DNA of 64,000 nt from Paucidesulfovibrio sp050251775 (GTDB taxonomy: Bacteria; Desulfobacterota; Desulfovibrionia; Desulfovibrionales; Desulfovibrionaceae), in the NCBI GenBank assembly GCA_050251775.1, contig JBFWMD010000001.1, positions 75,700 to 139,699 of the forward strand. Direction: 5' to 3'. Shown in pieces: positions 15,587-24,983 of the stretch (positions within the stretch are counted from its first letter, which is position 1; every line of letters starts with the position of its first letter). The notes below the pieces were generated by a model. It saw only the letters and a list, made by a program, of their open reading frames with translations, was not told where the DNA came from and searched no databases. The translations under genes and the position numbers were made by a program.

Positions 15587-17578
15587 GTGAGCATCAGGGA
15601 CATGAAGCTGGGAGTGAAATTGGGCGGCGGCTTTGGCCTCGTGCTGGCCTTGACGCTGGTCGTGTCCGCCATAGGCATCCTGGGCATGCGTTCGGTGCAG
15701 GACCGGGTGAACAAGGCCGACGATGTGAACCGCATGGTGCGCTTCATTCTTCAGGCTCGCCAGCACGAGAAAAACTTCATCATTCGCCTGGATGAGGAAT
15801 CACTGAAGAATCAGGCCGAAACGATGGCGCGGTTGCGCGAACAGCTGGCCGCGACCACGGAGAAGTTCAGCGATGAACTGAACCGCAAACAGATGGCCGA
15901 CGTGCTCGAAGCGGTGAACGCCTACGACCAGACATTCAAGGCCTACGTCGATTTGCAGAAGCGGCGCGGCGAGACCATGGAGCGGATGCGTGCCCAGGCC
16001 CGCACGGTACGCGACGAGGCGCAAGCCATTCAGGAGGACCAGCGCGCGCAGTTGAAAAACCTGCGCGGGTCCGGCCAGATGACCGATGCCTTGCTGGACG
16101 ACAAGCTCGCAAAGGCCGACGCCGCCGGGCAGTTGGTGGAGTGGTTCCTGGAGGCCCGCAAGAACGAGAAGGAATCAATCATCTCCGGCCAGGACCAATA
16201 CAAGGCGGCTGTGCGGGAACAACTGGCCAGGATCTACGAGCTCGCGGCGGATCTGCGCACCCGGTTCCGCCTGCAGAAGAACATTGATCAGCTGGACCGG
16301 CTTGTGGAGGCGCTCAAAAAATATGAGTCGGAATATTCGGGCTACCTGGGGCTGATGGCCAGCCAGACCGAAGCCAGCACGATGATGGTGCAGCAGGCGC
16401 GCGCGGCCCAGCAGGTCTGCGCCGACACCCGGGCAAATCAGAAGGATAAGCTGAATGCGGAAATGGTCAGGGCCAACACGATCAGCATCGGCGGCACGCT
16501 GGCGGCTTTGGTCATCGGCCTGTTGGCTGCGGTCTTTCTGACTCGCTCCATTACCGGCCCGGTCCGGCTCGGAGTCGCCTTTGCAGAGGGCATGGCCCAG
16601 GGCGACTTCACCCGGAATCTCGAAGTGGACCAGAAGGACGAGGTGGGGGCGCTCGGAGCTTCTCTGAACGACATGGTCGCCAAACTGCGTTCCGTGGTCC
16701 ACGACGTGCAGTCCGCCACGGAGAATGTGGCCTCGGGCAGCGAGGAGCTTTCCGCCTCGGCCCAGACCCTGTCCCAGGGGGCCACGGAGCAGGCCGCGAG
16801 TATCGAGGAGGTCTCCTCTTCCATGGAGCAGATGACCTCGAACATCCGCCAGAACGCGGACAACGCTCGGCAGACGGAGAACATTGCCCAGCAGGCCGCG
16901 CGCGACGCCGCCGAAGGCGGGCAGGCTGTGAACCAGGCCGTGGAAGCCATGAAGAACATCGCGGAGAAGATCTCCATCATCGAAGAGATCGCCCGGCAGA
17001 CCAATCTGCTCGCGCTGAACGCGGCCATTGAGGCGGCGCGTGCCGGCGAGCACGGCAAGGGCTTTGCCGTGGTCGCGGCCGAGGTCCGCAAACTGGCCGA
17101 GCGCAGCGGCGGGGCGGCCAACGAGATCAGCGAGCTTTCGTCCAGCACGGTCAAGGTGGCGGACAACGCGGGCCGGATGCTGGCCAAGCTCGTGCCGGAC
17201 ATCCAGAAGACCGCCGAACTGGTCCAGGAGATCACCGCGTCCAGCAATGAACAGAATGCGGGCGTGGAGCAGATTAACAAGGCCATTCAACAGCTTGACC
17301 AGGTCATACAGTCCAATGCCTCGGCTGCCGAGGAAATGGCCTCCACCTCGGAGGAACTGGCCAGCCAGTCCCAGATGCTCCAGCAGACCATGTCCTTCTT
17401 CCGGGTGGACGAAAACCCGCGCAAGCAGCGTCTGGTGGCCCGCAGCGCAGGCCCCAAGTCCCTTGGAGCCGGGAACGGAAAGAAGGCTGGCCCGGCGGAA
17501 GGCGCAGCGCCGGGACGAACCGCCCGGAACGCGGCGCTGGAGTCGGACGACAACGACCAGGAGTTCGAGCGTTTTTAG
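15587..17578 (+). CDS. methyl-accepting chemotaxis protein with HBM-like sensor
   Basis: About 663 residues. Membrane segment 1 is near residues 10-33 (GGGFGLVLALTLVVSAIGIL) and segment 2 near 300-320 (GGTLAALVIGLLAAVF), with a HAMP domain (SITGPVRLG) after it. The 260-residue periplasmic part holds two related helical motifs, LQARQHEKNFI and LEARKNEKESI, typical of helical bimodular (HBM) sensors. The cytoplasmic signalling tip EEIARQTNLLALNAAIEAAR is intact. A flexible tail ends in EFERF, which fits the degenerate CheR-tether pentapeptide (x-aromatic-x-x-aromatic). GTG 15587 is preferred: GGGGAGG (15574-15580) abuts the ATG at 15581 but sits 6 bases from the GTG. Confidence 0.9.
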   Translation: MSIRDMKLGVKLGGGFGLVLALTLVVSAIGILGMRSVQDRVNKADDVNRMVRFILQARQHEKNFIIRLDEESLKNQAETMARLREQLAATTEKFSDELNRKQMADVLEAVNAYDQTFKAYVDLQKRRGETMERMRAQARTVRDEAQAIQEDQRAQLKNLRGSGQMTDALLDDKLAKADAAGQLVEWFLEARKNEKESIISGQDQYKAAVREQLARIYELAADLRTRFRLQKNIDQLDRLVEALKKYESEYSGYLGLMASQTEASTMMVQQARAAQQVCADTRANQKDKLNAEMVRANTISIGGTLAALVIGLLAAVFLTRSITGPVRLGVAFAEGMAQGDFTRNLEVDQKDEVGALGASLNDMVAKLRSVVHDVQSATENVASGSEELSASAQTLSQGATEQAASIEEVSSSMEQMTSNIRQNADNARQTENIAQQAARDAAEGGQAVNQAVEAMKNIAEKISIIEEIARQTNLLALNAAIEAARAGEHGKGFAVVAAEVRKLAERSGGAANEISELSSSTVKVADNAGRMLAKLVPDIQKTAELVQEITASSNEQNAGVEQINKAIQQLDQVIQSNASAAEEMASTSEELASQSQMLQQTMSFFRVDENPRKQRLVARSAGPKSLGAGNGKKAGPAEGAAPGRTARNAALESDDNDQEFERF

Positions 17579-17620
17579 AGCGGCCCGTGTCCGCCTATCC
17601 CGGAACCGGAAGACAAAAAT

Positions 17621-17657
17621 GATAAGGCCTTGCCCCGCATCGGGTCGAGGCCTTATC
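17621..17657. terminator. long hairpin after the chemoreceptor gene
   Basis: GATAAGGCCT (17621-17630) pairs with AGGCCTTATC (17648-17657), and the stem continues inward with few mismatches. It is not followed by a T-run; the U-tract terminator at 17670-17695 lies directly downstream, so the two act in tandem. Confidence 0.55.
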
Positions 17658-17669
17658 GCTGTCCGATTT

Positions 17670-17695
17670 CGGGGTCCATACCCCGGTATTTTTTT
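17670..17695 (+). terminator. intrinsic terminator after the chemoreceptor gene
   Basis: CGGGGT (17670-17675) and ACCCCG (17680-17685) form a 6-bp stem with a 4-base loop, followed by GTA and a run of seven T (17689-17695). Confidence 0.7.
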
Positions 17696-18016
17696 AGGGA
17701 AAACTCCCGGGAACGACCGATCAAATCGATTCCGTCGCAGCTCCTGAAACCGTCTGGGCGATTTTTCAAGAGGAAAGTAAGGTGATTTTGAACAAAATAA
17801 CGAGAGATCGTGTTGATTTTGCAGATAAAAATGCCTCCCTGGCATGCTGCGGGGCTTCCAGCTGTATCCTGCTGCAATAATTTGTAATAATGAGAAATTA
17901 TCTTGTTGACATTTCTTTGTTTTGGGCAGAGTACCATTGCTCGCGTTTTCAGGTTTCCGGTGGAAAATGTCGGTTGGCTTTTTAATGCCTGTCGCCGAAA
18001 GTGTTTTGGAGGTGTC
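17696..18016 (+). promoter_or_regulatory. AT-rich upstream region of the GT2 synthase
   Basis: About 320 A/T-rich bases with no gene. ATAATTT (17877-17883) and AAATTAT (17895-17901) form a 7-bp inverted repeat directly before a perfect TTGACA (17906-17911). A TACCAT at 17932 would be a -10 element but the spacing of 20 is long, so the promoter call is tentative. The last 80 bases are the leader with a TGGAGG ribosome site at 18007-18012. Confidence 0.4.
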
Positions 18017-19603
18017 ATGAACGCCATGAATAAAGTGCAGCGTCCGGTCACGATGGACCCGGTCCAGATGCCGCCGTTTTTTGCTCAGGTGAAAGCCGGT
18101 TCCGCCCCCTCCTCCGCCGGAGGAGAAAAAACCGCTATCGCCCTCCTGGTCCTGTCCTTGATCGCGGGCATCCTTTTCGCTCTCTATAAATATCCCGACG
18201 ACTTTCTTTCCTTCTACGTCCGGCTGCTCAATTCCCCGTGGGCCACGCTCACCAAGGGCCTTGCCACCGTCGGCATCGGCGTGTTGGTTTGGCGCATTAT
18301 CCTGGTGCTGACCTACCGTCCGGTTCCCGCGTGCAGCGACGAGGAACTCTGCCTTTGCACCGTGGTCATCCCCGCCTACAACGAAGGATCCCAGGTCCTG
18401 GCCACCATCCGCAGCGTCATGGCCAGCGACTATCCCGCGGAGAAGATGCAGGTCATCTGTGTGGACGACGGCAGCAAGGACGACACCTGGACCTGGATGC
18501 AGCGCGGCGTCGAGGAGTTCGGCGAGCGCATCGAACTGGTCCGCCAGCCCGTGAACAAGGGCAAGCGCCACGCGCTCTACGAAGGCTTTGCCCGGGCCCG
18601 GGGCGAGATCCTGGTGACCATCGACAGTGACTCCGAGGTGGAGGTCCCGACCCTGCGTCGGATGGTCAGCGTGTTCTGCCGCGACTCACGCGTGGGCGCG
18701 GTGGCGGGCAACGTGCGCGTGCTCAACCGCCACGAGGGCTTCATCCCCAAGATGATGGATGTGACCTTCGCCTATTCCTTTGACTTCATCCGTGCCTCCC
18801 AGAGCCGCGTGAACACGGTCATCTGCACTCCGGGCGCGCTTTCGGCCTATGCCCGGCGCGCGGTCATGCCCGTGCTGGACGAGTGGGTGGACCAGACCTT
18901 CATGGGCCGTCCGGCCAACATCGGCGAGGACCGGGCCATGACCAACTTCGTGCTCCGCCAGGGCTATCTGGTGCATTACCAGAGCGACGCCGTGGTCTTC
19001 ACCAACGTGCCCACGACCTACGTCTGCCTCTGCAAGATGATGCTGCGCTGGGCAAGAAGCAACGTGCGCGAGACCATCAGCATGGCCCGCTTCGCCTTCA
19101 CCAAATTCCGTTCCGAGCCGGTTTCGGGCGCGCGTCTGAATTTGGTCATGAGCATTCTCGGCATGACCGTGGGCGAGGTCGCCAAGCTCGCGGGCCTGGT
19201 CATGCTCTTTTCCTGGCCCATGCTGGCCGGGACCAAGCTGCTCATGGGCGCTCTGGTCGCCTCTCTGCTGCCGGCCGCGTTCTACCTGATCCGCCACCGC
19301 TCCAGTGATTTCCTCTGGGCCTTCCCCTACACGATCTACTGGCTGGCGACCCTCTCCTGGATCAGCCTTTACGCGCTCTGCACTCCGCAGCGCAATGGCT
19401 GGCTGACCCGGCAGATCGTCACGAACAACGAGGTCAGGACTCAGGATGTGCCCGGCATCGAGACCCTGCACGCGGCAGCCATGCCCCTGTGCGTTTCCAC
19501 CGGAGCCGCATCCCTCTGGTCCGCGCCCGAGTCCGTCACGCCCTGCCAGAACCTCATGGCTATGGAGCGCTTCCAGGCCATGCCCGAGCCCCGCGCCAAA
19601 TAG
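18017..19603 (+). CDS. processive family 2 glycosyltransferase (membrane polysaccharide synthase)
   Basis: About 528 residues. Two N-terminal membrane segments (around residues 38-60 and 78-98) precede a GT2 domain with VVIPAYNEGS, VDDGSKDD, the acceptor DxD-like TIDSDSEVE, the catalytic-base region GEDRAMTN and the polymerase motif MLRWARSN (Q/R-RW type). Several C-terminal membrane segments follow. This is the layout of hyaluronan, chitin and cellulose-like synthases, which polymerise and extrude a chain through the membrane. ATG 18017 has TGGAGG 5 bases upstream. Terminators on both sides make it a single-gene unit, away from the island at 22-44 kb. The polymer is unknown. Confidence 0.85.
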   Translation: MNAMNKVQRPVTMDPVQMPPFFAQVKAGSAPSSAGGEKTAIALLVLSLIAGILFALYKYPDDFLSFYVRLLNSPWATLTKGLATVGIGVLVWRIILVLTYRPVPACSDEELCLCTVVIPAYNEGSQVLATIRSVMASDYPAEKMQVICVDDGSKDDTWTWMQRGVEEFGERIELVRQPVNKGKRHALYEGFARARGEILVTIDSDSEVEVPTLRRMVSVFCRDSRVGAVAGNVRVLNRHEGFIPKMMDVTFAYSFDFIRASQSRVNTVICTPGALSAYARRAVMPVLDEWVDQTFMGRPANIGEDRAMTNFVLRQGYLVHYQSDAVVFTNVPTTYVCLCKMMLRWARSNVRETISMARFAFTKFRSEPVSGARLNLVMSILGMTVGEVAKLAGLVMLFSWPMLAGTKLLMGALVASLLPAAFYLIRHRSSDFLWAFPYTIYWLATLSWISLYALCTPQRNGWLTRQIVTNNEVRTQDVPGIETLHAAAMPLCVSTGAASLWSAPESVTPCQNLMAMERFQAMPEPRAK

Positions 19604-19624
19604 CGCGCCGCTTTGCCATTCCTG

Positions 19625-19659
19625 GGCCGGGACGACGCACATCGTTCCGGCCTTTTTTT
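19625..19659 (+). terminator. intrinsic terminator after the GT2 synthase
   Basis: GGCCGGGACGA (19625-19635) pairs with TCGTTCCGGCC (19642-19652) including one G-U, around a 6-base loop, followed by seven T (19653-19659). Strong Rho-independent terminator. Confidence 0.9.
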
Positions 19660-19772
19660 GTTTTTCGGGCTGCGGGCGGTCGGATTTGACGGGGATACGC
19701 CGACTCTCTATCAATGGGGAGAGCGCAGGAACGGACCGGCGCTCCGGAATCCCCTGGCAAAGGAGGACGCGC

Positions 19773-20174
19773 ATGGACGTGAACAAATATCGTCCGGTGG
19801 ACAGGGCCTATGACCCGGAAAGAATCGAGGAGCCGGCATCGCGGGGTGTGAAACTGCTCAGCTGGGTTGCGGCGTTGTTTCTTGTGGGGCTGGCCGCTGG
19901 CCTGCTCTTTCAGAATTCGGATCAGGAGTCCGTGCGCGTGGCTACACGGCAGGAAGATTCTCCAGTGCGGGGCGAGGCCATGCCGGTCGAAGTCCGCCCC
20001 CCCGAGCAGGAGCAAAGGACAGCAATTTCGGTGCTTGATCCGGACGCTGCAGCCTCCGCAGTGCAAGCGACGCCACGCCCTGTTCCCGCCCCGGGCGCGC
20101 CGCGCCTTCTGGGCAGGGACGGCATTCTCAAGGGGACTCGGGACGTGGTCCGGATCTTGCGCGGGCAGGAGTGA
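19773..20174 (+). CDS. small single-pass membrane protein of unknown function
   Basis: 133 residues. A charged N-terminus of about 32 residues precedes one membrane segment (about residues 34-52, LLSWVAALFLVGLAAGLLF), then a proline/glutamate-rich tail. The ATG at 19773 follows AAGGAGG (19760-19766) at a spacing of 6, a strong ribosome site that supports translation. The tail ends in DGILKGTRDVVRILRGQE, which is basic and could be amphipathic. It starts after the GT2 terminator and needs its own promoter. I do not recognise a family. Confidence 0.65.
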   Translation: MDVNKYRPVDRAYDPERIEEPASRGVKLLSWVAALFLVGLAAGLLFQNSDQESVRVATRQEDSPVRGEAMPVEVRPPEQEQRTAISVLDPDAAASAVQATPRPVPAPGAPRLLGRDGILKGTRDVVRILRGQE

Positions 20175-20194
20175 GAGGCGAGCGGAGCGCTCCG

Positions 20195-20773
20195 CTAGGA
20201 CGCGAGCAATCGCTCCAGCAGGGGGAAGCGCGGATAGGGCTGGTTGTATGTGTCCGACCCCATATGTCCTTCGCCCCGGCGCAGGATCAGTGCCCCTCCC
20301 GAGGCCTGGGAAATGGCCATGCCCTGATGGTGGTCGCAACCCCAGGGATCGTTGTCCGAATTGATGATGAAGAGGTCGCCGGCGTTGGCCTGAATACGCT
20401 CCCAGTCGTAGCTGGCGCGGAGGATGGTGGCGAGGTGCGGCAGTTTGGGCGGGGGCGTCAGAAAGCCGGAAACCAGCGCGGATTTGGCGATGGGCGCGGG
20501 CAGTTCTTCCAGCAGGGCCAGGGCCAGGGGGCAGCCGGCGGAGTGGGCAGCGAGCAACGTTTTCGGGCCGAAGAAATCCCTGTCGCGCCCTTGTTCGAGC
20601 AGGAACGGCAATTGCGTATCCAGCCGGGGATTGTCCGCGTCCGGCAACTGGGGGATCCAGACCGTGTAGCCGCAAGACTCCAAATGGCGGCCCAGGGAGG
20701 GCAGCCAGAAGGATTGCGGGGAGCCGGAGGTCCCATGCAGGAGCAAAGCCGTCTTGGGGCGTGATTCGATCAT
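20195..20773 (-). CDS. RBBP9/YdeN-like alpha/beta hydrolase
   Basis: A 192-residue small serine hydrolase. The N-terminal LLLHGTSGSPQSFW holds the oxyanion-hole HG motif. The nucleophile is in AAHSAGCPL, the acid in INSDNDPWG, and the catalytic histidine in GEGHMGS. The size and spacing match the RBBP9/YdeN family, whose natural substrates are mostly unknown. It is convergent with the small membrane protein and diverges from the BASS transporter. Confidence 0.85.
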   Translation of the reverse strand: MIESRPKTALLLHGTSGSPQSFWLPSLGRHLESCGYTVWIPQLPDADNPRLDTQLPFLLEQGRDRDFFGPKTLLAAHSAGCPLALALLEELPAPIAKSALVSGFLTPPPKLPHLATILRASYDWERIQANAGDLFIINSDNDPWGCDHHQGMAISQASGGALILRRGEGHMGSDTYNQPYPRFPLLERLLAS

Positions 20774-20923
20774 TCACGGGTCCTAGCCCATGCTCGAACA
20801 GGCGTCTACCCGCAATTGCGTTACGAAGCGCGGGTCCGGGTCTGCGGGTATTTGCCCGTTGAGGGCGAGTGTGCTATTTTTTCCCTTCGGACCGGATTTA
20901 ACTCCCCAAACCGCGAGGTTTTT

Positions 20924-21883
20924 GTGCTCTCCACCCTTCCCGTGCGCATTGAACGGGCCTTCCTGCCGATCGCCGTTGCCTGCTCCGCCGCCGCTCTGGT
21001 GGAACCCGCGCTGTTCTCCTGGATCAAGCCGCACATCGCCCTGGCCCTGGGCATCATCATGTTCGGCATGGGCCTGACCCTGGAGGTTTCGGACTTCCTG
21101 GGGGTGCTGCCGCGCTGGCGGCTGGTGCTGGCCGGAGCCGCGTTGCAGTATACCATTATGCCGCTGCTGGCCCTGGGGGCGAGCGCGCTCTTCGGCCTGG
21201 ATCTGGAGGCGGCCGTGGGTCTGGCCATTGTGGGGGCCTGTCCGGGCGGCACGGCCTCCAACGTGATTTGCTACCTCGCAGGGGGCAATGTGGCCCTTTC
21301 CGTGACCATGACCATGGTCTCCACGGCCCTGGCCCCGGTGCTCACGCCCGCCATCGTCTACGCGCTCTATGACACGCGTATCGAGATTGATTTCTGGGGC
21401 ATGGCCCGTTCCGTGTTTTGGATTGTGGTTTTCCCGCTCATTGACGGCCTGGTGCTGCGCCGCCTGCTGCGTGAGCGCGTGGCCGGGCTGGTGCGCATTT
21501 TCCCGTCCGTGTCCATTCTGGCCATTTCCGCAGTCATCGCCTGTGTCATGGCCCTGAACCGGGAGACGATCCTGGCATTGCCTCTGCTGGTGCTCGGCGC
21601 GGTGCTGCTGCACAACGTGGCGGGCTTTGGCGCGGGCTACGCAGCGGGCCGGTTGCTCTCCAGGGACCGCCGCGACGCCATTACCCTGTCCATTGAAGTG
21701 GGCATGCAGAACTCCGGCCTGGGCGTGGCCCTGGCCAACGCTTTTTTCACGGCGCGGGCGGCCCTGCCGGGCGCGCTCTTCAGCCTCGTGCAGAACCTCG
21801 TGGGCGTGACCCTTTCGCGCTTCTGGACCCGGGGAGGAAGCGGTGTGGAGCCTTCCGGTGGCGAGGGAGCAGCAGGGCGGTAG
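20924..21883 (+). CDS. bile acid:sodium symporter (BASS) family transporter
   Basis: About 319 residues with 9-10 hydrophobic segments. Signatures of the family are LALGIIMFGMGLTL, the sodium-site motif GACPGGTASNVICYLA and, in the second half, SIEVGMQNSGLGVALA. BASS proteins move organic anions with sodium across the inner membrane; bacterial members include pantoate and taurocholate carriers. The frame is open upstream to 20816, but the GTG at 20924 gives the standard length and has GAGG 5 bases before it. The substrate is not known. Confidence 0.88.
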   Translation: MLSTLPVRIERAFLPIAVACSAAALVEPALFSWIKPHIALALGIIMFGMGLTLEVSDFLGVLPRWRLVLAGAALQYTIMPLLALGASALFGLDLEAAVGLAIVGACPGGTASNVICYLAGGNVALSVTMTMVSTALAPVLTPAIVYALYDTRIEIDFWGMARSVFWIVVFPLIDGLVLRRLLRERVAGLVRIFPSVSILAISAVIACVMALNRETILALPLLVLGAVLLHNVAGFGAGYAAGRLLSRDRRDAITLSIEVGMQNSGLGVALANAFFTARAALPGALFSLVQNLVGVTLSRFWTRGGSGVEPSGGEGAAGR

Positions 21884-21963
21884 GACCGGAATTCGGCAGG
21901 AGCCTTCAAGGCGTTGTGGCCGCCGTTGAAACACGGTGGCTCTTCTCCGGTGCGTTGCCGGAG

Positions 21964-23085
21964 TCAGCCGGCGATCAGTTCCAGAAGCAGCGTTTCGGTG
22001 GTTTCCACCATGCGCTCCACGCTGAAGCGCGCCTCAATGCGCGTGCGAAGCCGCAAGCGCAGTTGTTCCCCCTCCCGCTCCGATCTGCCCAGCATCTCCA
22101 GCATGGCTTTGGCCAAGGCCTCGGGATTTTTAGGCGGAACCACGAGGCCGAGTTCCCCCAGAATCAAGGCGCTGTCGCCCACGTCCGTTGCCACGCACGG
22201 CACGCCGCAGGCCATGGCCTCGCCGAGCACGTTGGGAAAGCCCTCGCCGTAGGATGACAGGCAGACGAGGTCCAGCGCATTGTAGACTGCGGGCATATCC
22301 GTGCGCGAACCGATCCAGAGCATGCGGTCGGCTAGTTTCAATGCATTGGCCTGTGCCCGTAGCTCCGCCGGGTATTTCCCTTCGCCGTGCCCCACGCAGA
22401 CGAAACGGGCATCCGGGATTTGTAGCAACATCTGGGCCGCAGCTTCCAGAAAAACGGGGTGGTCCTTCATGGGATCCAGCCTGCCCGGCAGCCCGACGAG
22501 GGGGGCGGTTACCGGGATACCCCACTCCTGACGGATTTTTTCCCGTGCTTCCGGCAAGGGGCGAAAGTCATTCGTATCAATGCCGTTGGGAACCACGTGC
22601 ATACGCTTGGCCCACATGCCGCGGCTTAGGGCATGGTTCCGGCCGGATTCGGAGTTGAGAATGATCAGGTCCGCACGTTCGGACAAGCCGCACTCAATCC
22701 GCCAATGCAGGCGTGGAAGCCAGCCGTAGCGCCGCAGGTCCATGAACGCGGCGCGAACGCCCCAGATTGTTTTGGCGGGAGGGGCAAAAGGGCGAAGAAG
22801 CGTAACGAGCACATTGGCCGTCCCCAGGTAACCGTGGAGAACATCTGGTCGGACCTGCCGGATCAATGCGCGCAGCCGCAGCAGAAAGCCGGGCACATCC
22901 CAGCGTCCCCGTTTTCGAAGATAGTGCAGGGTAACCCTGCGCAGATTTTCCTCCAATCCCCCCCCGCCGTAAAAAACGGCGACATGGACCGCGTGCCCGC
23001 GCTGGCTGAGGCCGTTGGCCAGGGCCACGAGCTGGCGCTCGGCGCCGCCGGTCTCCAGGGAACGGATCAGGAAGAGAACAGTCAC
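21964..23085 (-). CDS. family 4 glycosyltransferase
   Basis: A 373-residue GT-B enzyme of family GT4. The N-terminal LETGGAERQLVALAN and the C-terminal donor-site region SYGEGFPNVLGEAMACGVP (the EX7E motif) are clear. It transfers a sugar from a nucleotide donor to a growing lipid-linked glycan on the cytoplasmic face. Its ATG overlaps the stop of the asparagine-synthase-like gene by 4 bases (23082-23085), so it is translationally coupled. It is the last gene of the island on this strand. Its base composition is closer to the GC-rich backbone than the 25-44 kb genes are. Confidence 0.9.
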   Translation of the reverse strand: MTVLFLIRSLETGGAERQLVALANGLSQRGHAVHVAVFYGGGGLEENLRRVTLHYLRKRGRWDVPGFLLRLRALIRQVRPDVLHGYLGTANVLVTLLRPFAPPAKTIWGVRAAFMDLRRYGWLPRLHWRIECGLSERADLIILNSESGRNHALSRGMWAKRMHVVPNGIDTNDFRPLPEAREKIRQEWGIPVTAPLVGLPGRLDPMKDHPVFLEAAAQMLLQIPDARFVCVGHGEGKYPAELRAQANALKLADRMLWIGSRTDMPAVYNALDLVCLSSYGEGFPNVLGEAMACGVPCVATDVGDSALILGELGLVVPPKNPEALAKAMLEMLGRSEREGEQLRLRLRTRIEARFSVERMVETTETLLLELIAG

Positions 23086-24983
23086 GCGCTCTTTTCCCAG
23101 CGTTCGAGCCAGGCCTGGAACATCAGCACGTCCCAGAGGTAGTAGTGCCAGTTGGCCTGCCCGGTCAGATATTCATTCCACATGCGCCGGACCATGCCGG
23201 CGTTCAGATAGCCCTGCTGTCGGAGCCGCGTTTCCCCGAGCAGCGACTCACACCAATCGCGCAGCTCGTTTTTCATCCAGTGTTCGATGGGTACGCCGAA
23301 GCCGACCTTGGGACGCTCCACCAGTTCCTGGGGAACATAGCGGTGCAGCACGTTGCGCAGAACGAGTTTGCCCTGTCCTCCCCGTACGTTCAGGGACGCG
23401 GGCAGACGTGACGCGAATTCCACCACCCGGTGATCCAGAAGCGGCACGCGGGATTCCAGACTGACAGCCATGCTGGCGCGGTCCACCTTGGTGAGGATGT
23501 CGTCGGGCAGATAGGAAACGAGATCCCAGAACATCATCTGTCGGAAGTTGTCCGTTGCAATGCGATTTTCCGGACGGGTCAGTTCCGTGAGCGGTTCGCG
23601 ACCGCCCAGCGCGAATTGCTCGGGATGACGCTGGTGAGACACGAAGAAGCGGTAGAAATCGGAAAAGTCGGTCATGCCGAGCATGTCCAGACGCCAGCGG
23701 ATTTTGGGGCCGAGGCTGCCGAGCAGGCGGAACCAGTTTTCCGGGAGCCACTTCAGCAGGGAGCGGGCAGCCTTGCGGGCGGCAAGCGGGACGCTCGAAA
23801 GCGTATTCCAGCTGTCCATCCAGAAGTAGCGTTGATAGCCTGCGAAGAGCTCATCCCCGCCGTCACCGGAAAGGGAGACCGTAACGTGCTCCCTGGCGAG
23901 GCGGCTGACGCAGTAGGTGGGAATCTGGGAGGAGTCGGCAAACGGCTCGTCCCAATAGTGGGGAATCAGCGGAACCACGTCGAGCAGGTCCTTGGGCGTG
24001 ACGTAGAGTTCGGTGTGTTCCGTGCCGAGGTGTCGGGCCACAGCGCTGGCGTGGTGCGCTTCGTTGTATTCCTGTTCGCGGAATCCGATGGAGAATGTTT
24101 TCACTGGCCGCGTGGACCCGGCCTGCATCAGGGCCACCACGGTGGAGGAGTCGATGCCGCCGGAAAGAAATGCGCCCAGGGGCACGTCCGCGATCATCCG
24201 CAGAGAGATCACGTCTTTGAGCAGCCGCTCCAGTTCGTCGGCAGCTTCTCTGAGATTTCCCATAAAAGGCGTTGCCGCGCCTGCCTGCCAGACTTCCCTG
24301 GTGGACCAGTACCGCTCCAGCTTCGGCTCGTCGTGGCCGGCGGCCAGGGTCAGAAGAGTGCCGGGTTCCAGTTTTCGGATGTCTTTACAGATGCTGTACG
24401 GGGCCGGGATGTAGTTGTGGCGGAAGTAAAGACAGAGCGAATCCCTGTCCACCGGGTTGTCGAAACCGGGCAAGGTCTTCAGGGCTTTGAGTTCCGAGGC
24501 AAAGGCGAACGCGCCGCCCACACGTCCGTAGTAAAGGGGCTTGATGCCCATACGGTCGCGGACGAGCGAAAGCGTTTTCTCTTTGCGATCCCAGAGGGCA
24601 ATGGCGAACATGCCGATGAATCGTTTCACCGCCGCCTGGAGTCCCCACTGGGCGATGGCCGCAAGAATCACCTCGGTGTCCGAACCGCCCCTGAAGGAAT
24701 GCCCGAAAGGCTCCAGTTCCCTCCGGAGCTCGGCGAAGTTGTACACCTCTCCGTTGTATACCGTGACGTATCGGCCGCAGGCGGAATGCATGGGTTGCCT
24801 GCCCAGCGGGGAAAGATCGAGAATGGAGAGGCGGCGGTGGCCCAGGGCGATGCCGGCCTGATCATCTTGCCAGACATCGGCGTCATCCGGGCCCCGATGG
24901 GCAATGGCGTCGGTCATGCGGCGCGTCATGCCATGGAGGTCTCCGCCGGGTTTATTCAGAATAAGGCCTGCAATGCCGCACAT
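23082..24983 (-). CDS. asparagine synthase (glutamine-hydrolysing)-like amidotransferase
   Basis: A 633-residue class II glutamine amidotransferase with the catalytic cysteine at position 2 (MCGIAGLI), AHRGPDD for glutamine binding, and the synthetase PP-loop LSGGIDSSTVVALM near residue 270. AsnB makes asparagine, but copies in polysaccharide loci often amidate uronic acids. The gene is coupled to a GT4 and follows the MBOAT/SGNH pair, so a sugar-amidation role is a fair alternative. AAGGA precedes the ATG. The first gene after a 294-base gap, it may have its own promoter. Confidence 0.87.
   Translation of the reverse strand: MCGIAGLILNKPGGDLHGMTRRMTDAIAHRGPDDADVWQDDQAGIALGHRRLSILDLSPLGRQPMHSACGRYVTVYNGEVYNFAELRRELEPFGHSFRGGSDTEVILAAIAQWGLQAAVKRFIGMFAIALWDRKEKTLSLVRDRMGIKPLYYGRVGGAFAFASELKALKTLPGFDNPVDRDSLCLYFRHNYIPAPYSICKDIRKLEPGTLLTLAAGHDEPKLERYWSTREVWQAGAATPFMGNLREAADELERLLKDVISLRMIADVPLGAFLSGGIDSSTVVALMQAGSTRPVKTFSIGFREQEYNEAHHASAVARHLGTEHTELYVTPKDLLDVVPLIPHYWDEPFADSSQIPTYCVSRLAREHVTVSLSGDGGDELFAGYQRYFWMDSWNTLSSVPLAARKAARSLLKWLPENWFRLLGSLGPKIRWRLDMLGMTDFSDFYRFFVSHQRHPEQFALGGREPLTELTRPENRIATDNFRQMMFWDLVSYLPDDILTKVDRASMAVSLESRVPLLDHRVVEFASRLPASLNVRGGQGKLVLRNVLHRYVPQELVERPKVGFGVPIEHWMKNELRDWCESLLGETRLRQQGYLNAGMVRRMWNEYLTGQANWHYYLWDVLMFQAWLERWEKSA

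Noticed and set aside
17906..17937. TTGACA with TACCAT as a full promoter
   Set aside because: Spacing of 20 is longer than sigma-70 tolerates well; kept only as a tentative note.
16175..18571. 798-residue open frame on the minus strand over the chemoreceptor and GT2 synthase
   Set aside because: Crosses two terminators and two well-supported genes; no recognisable motif.
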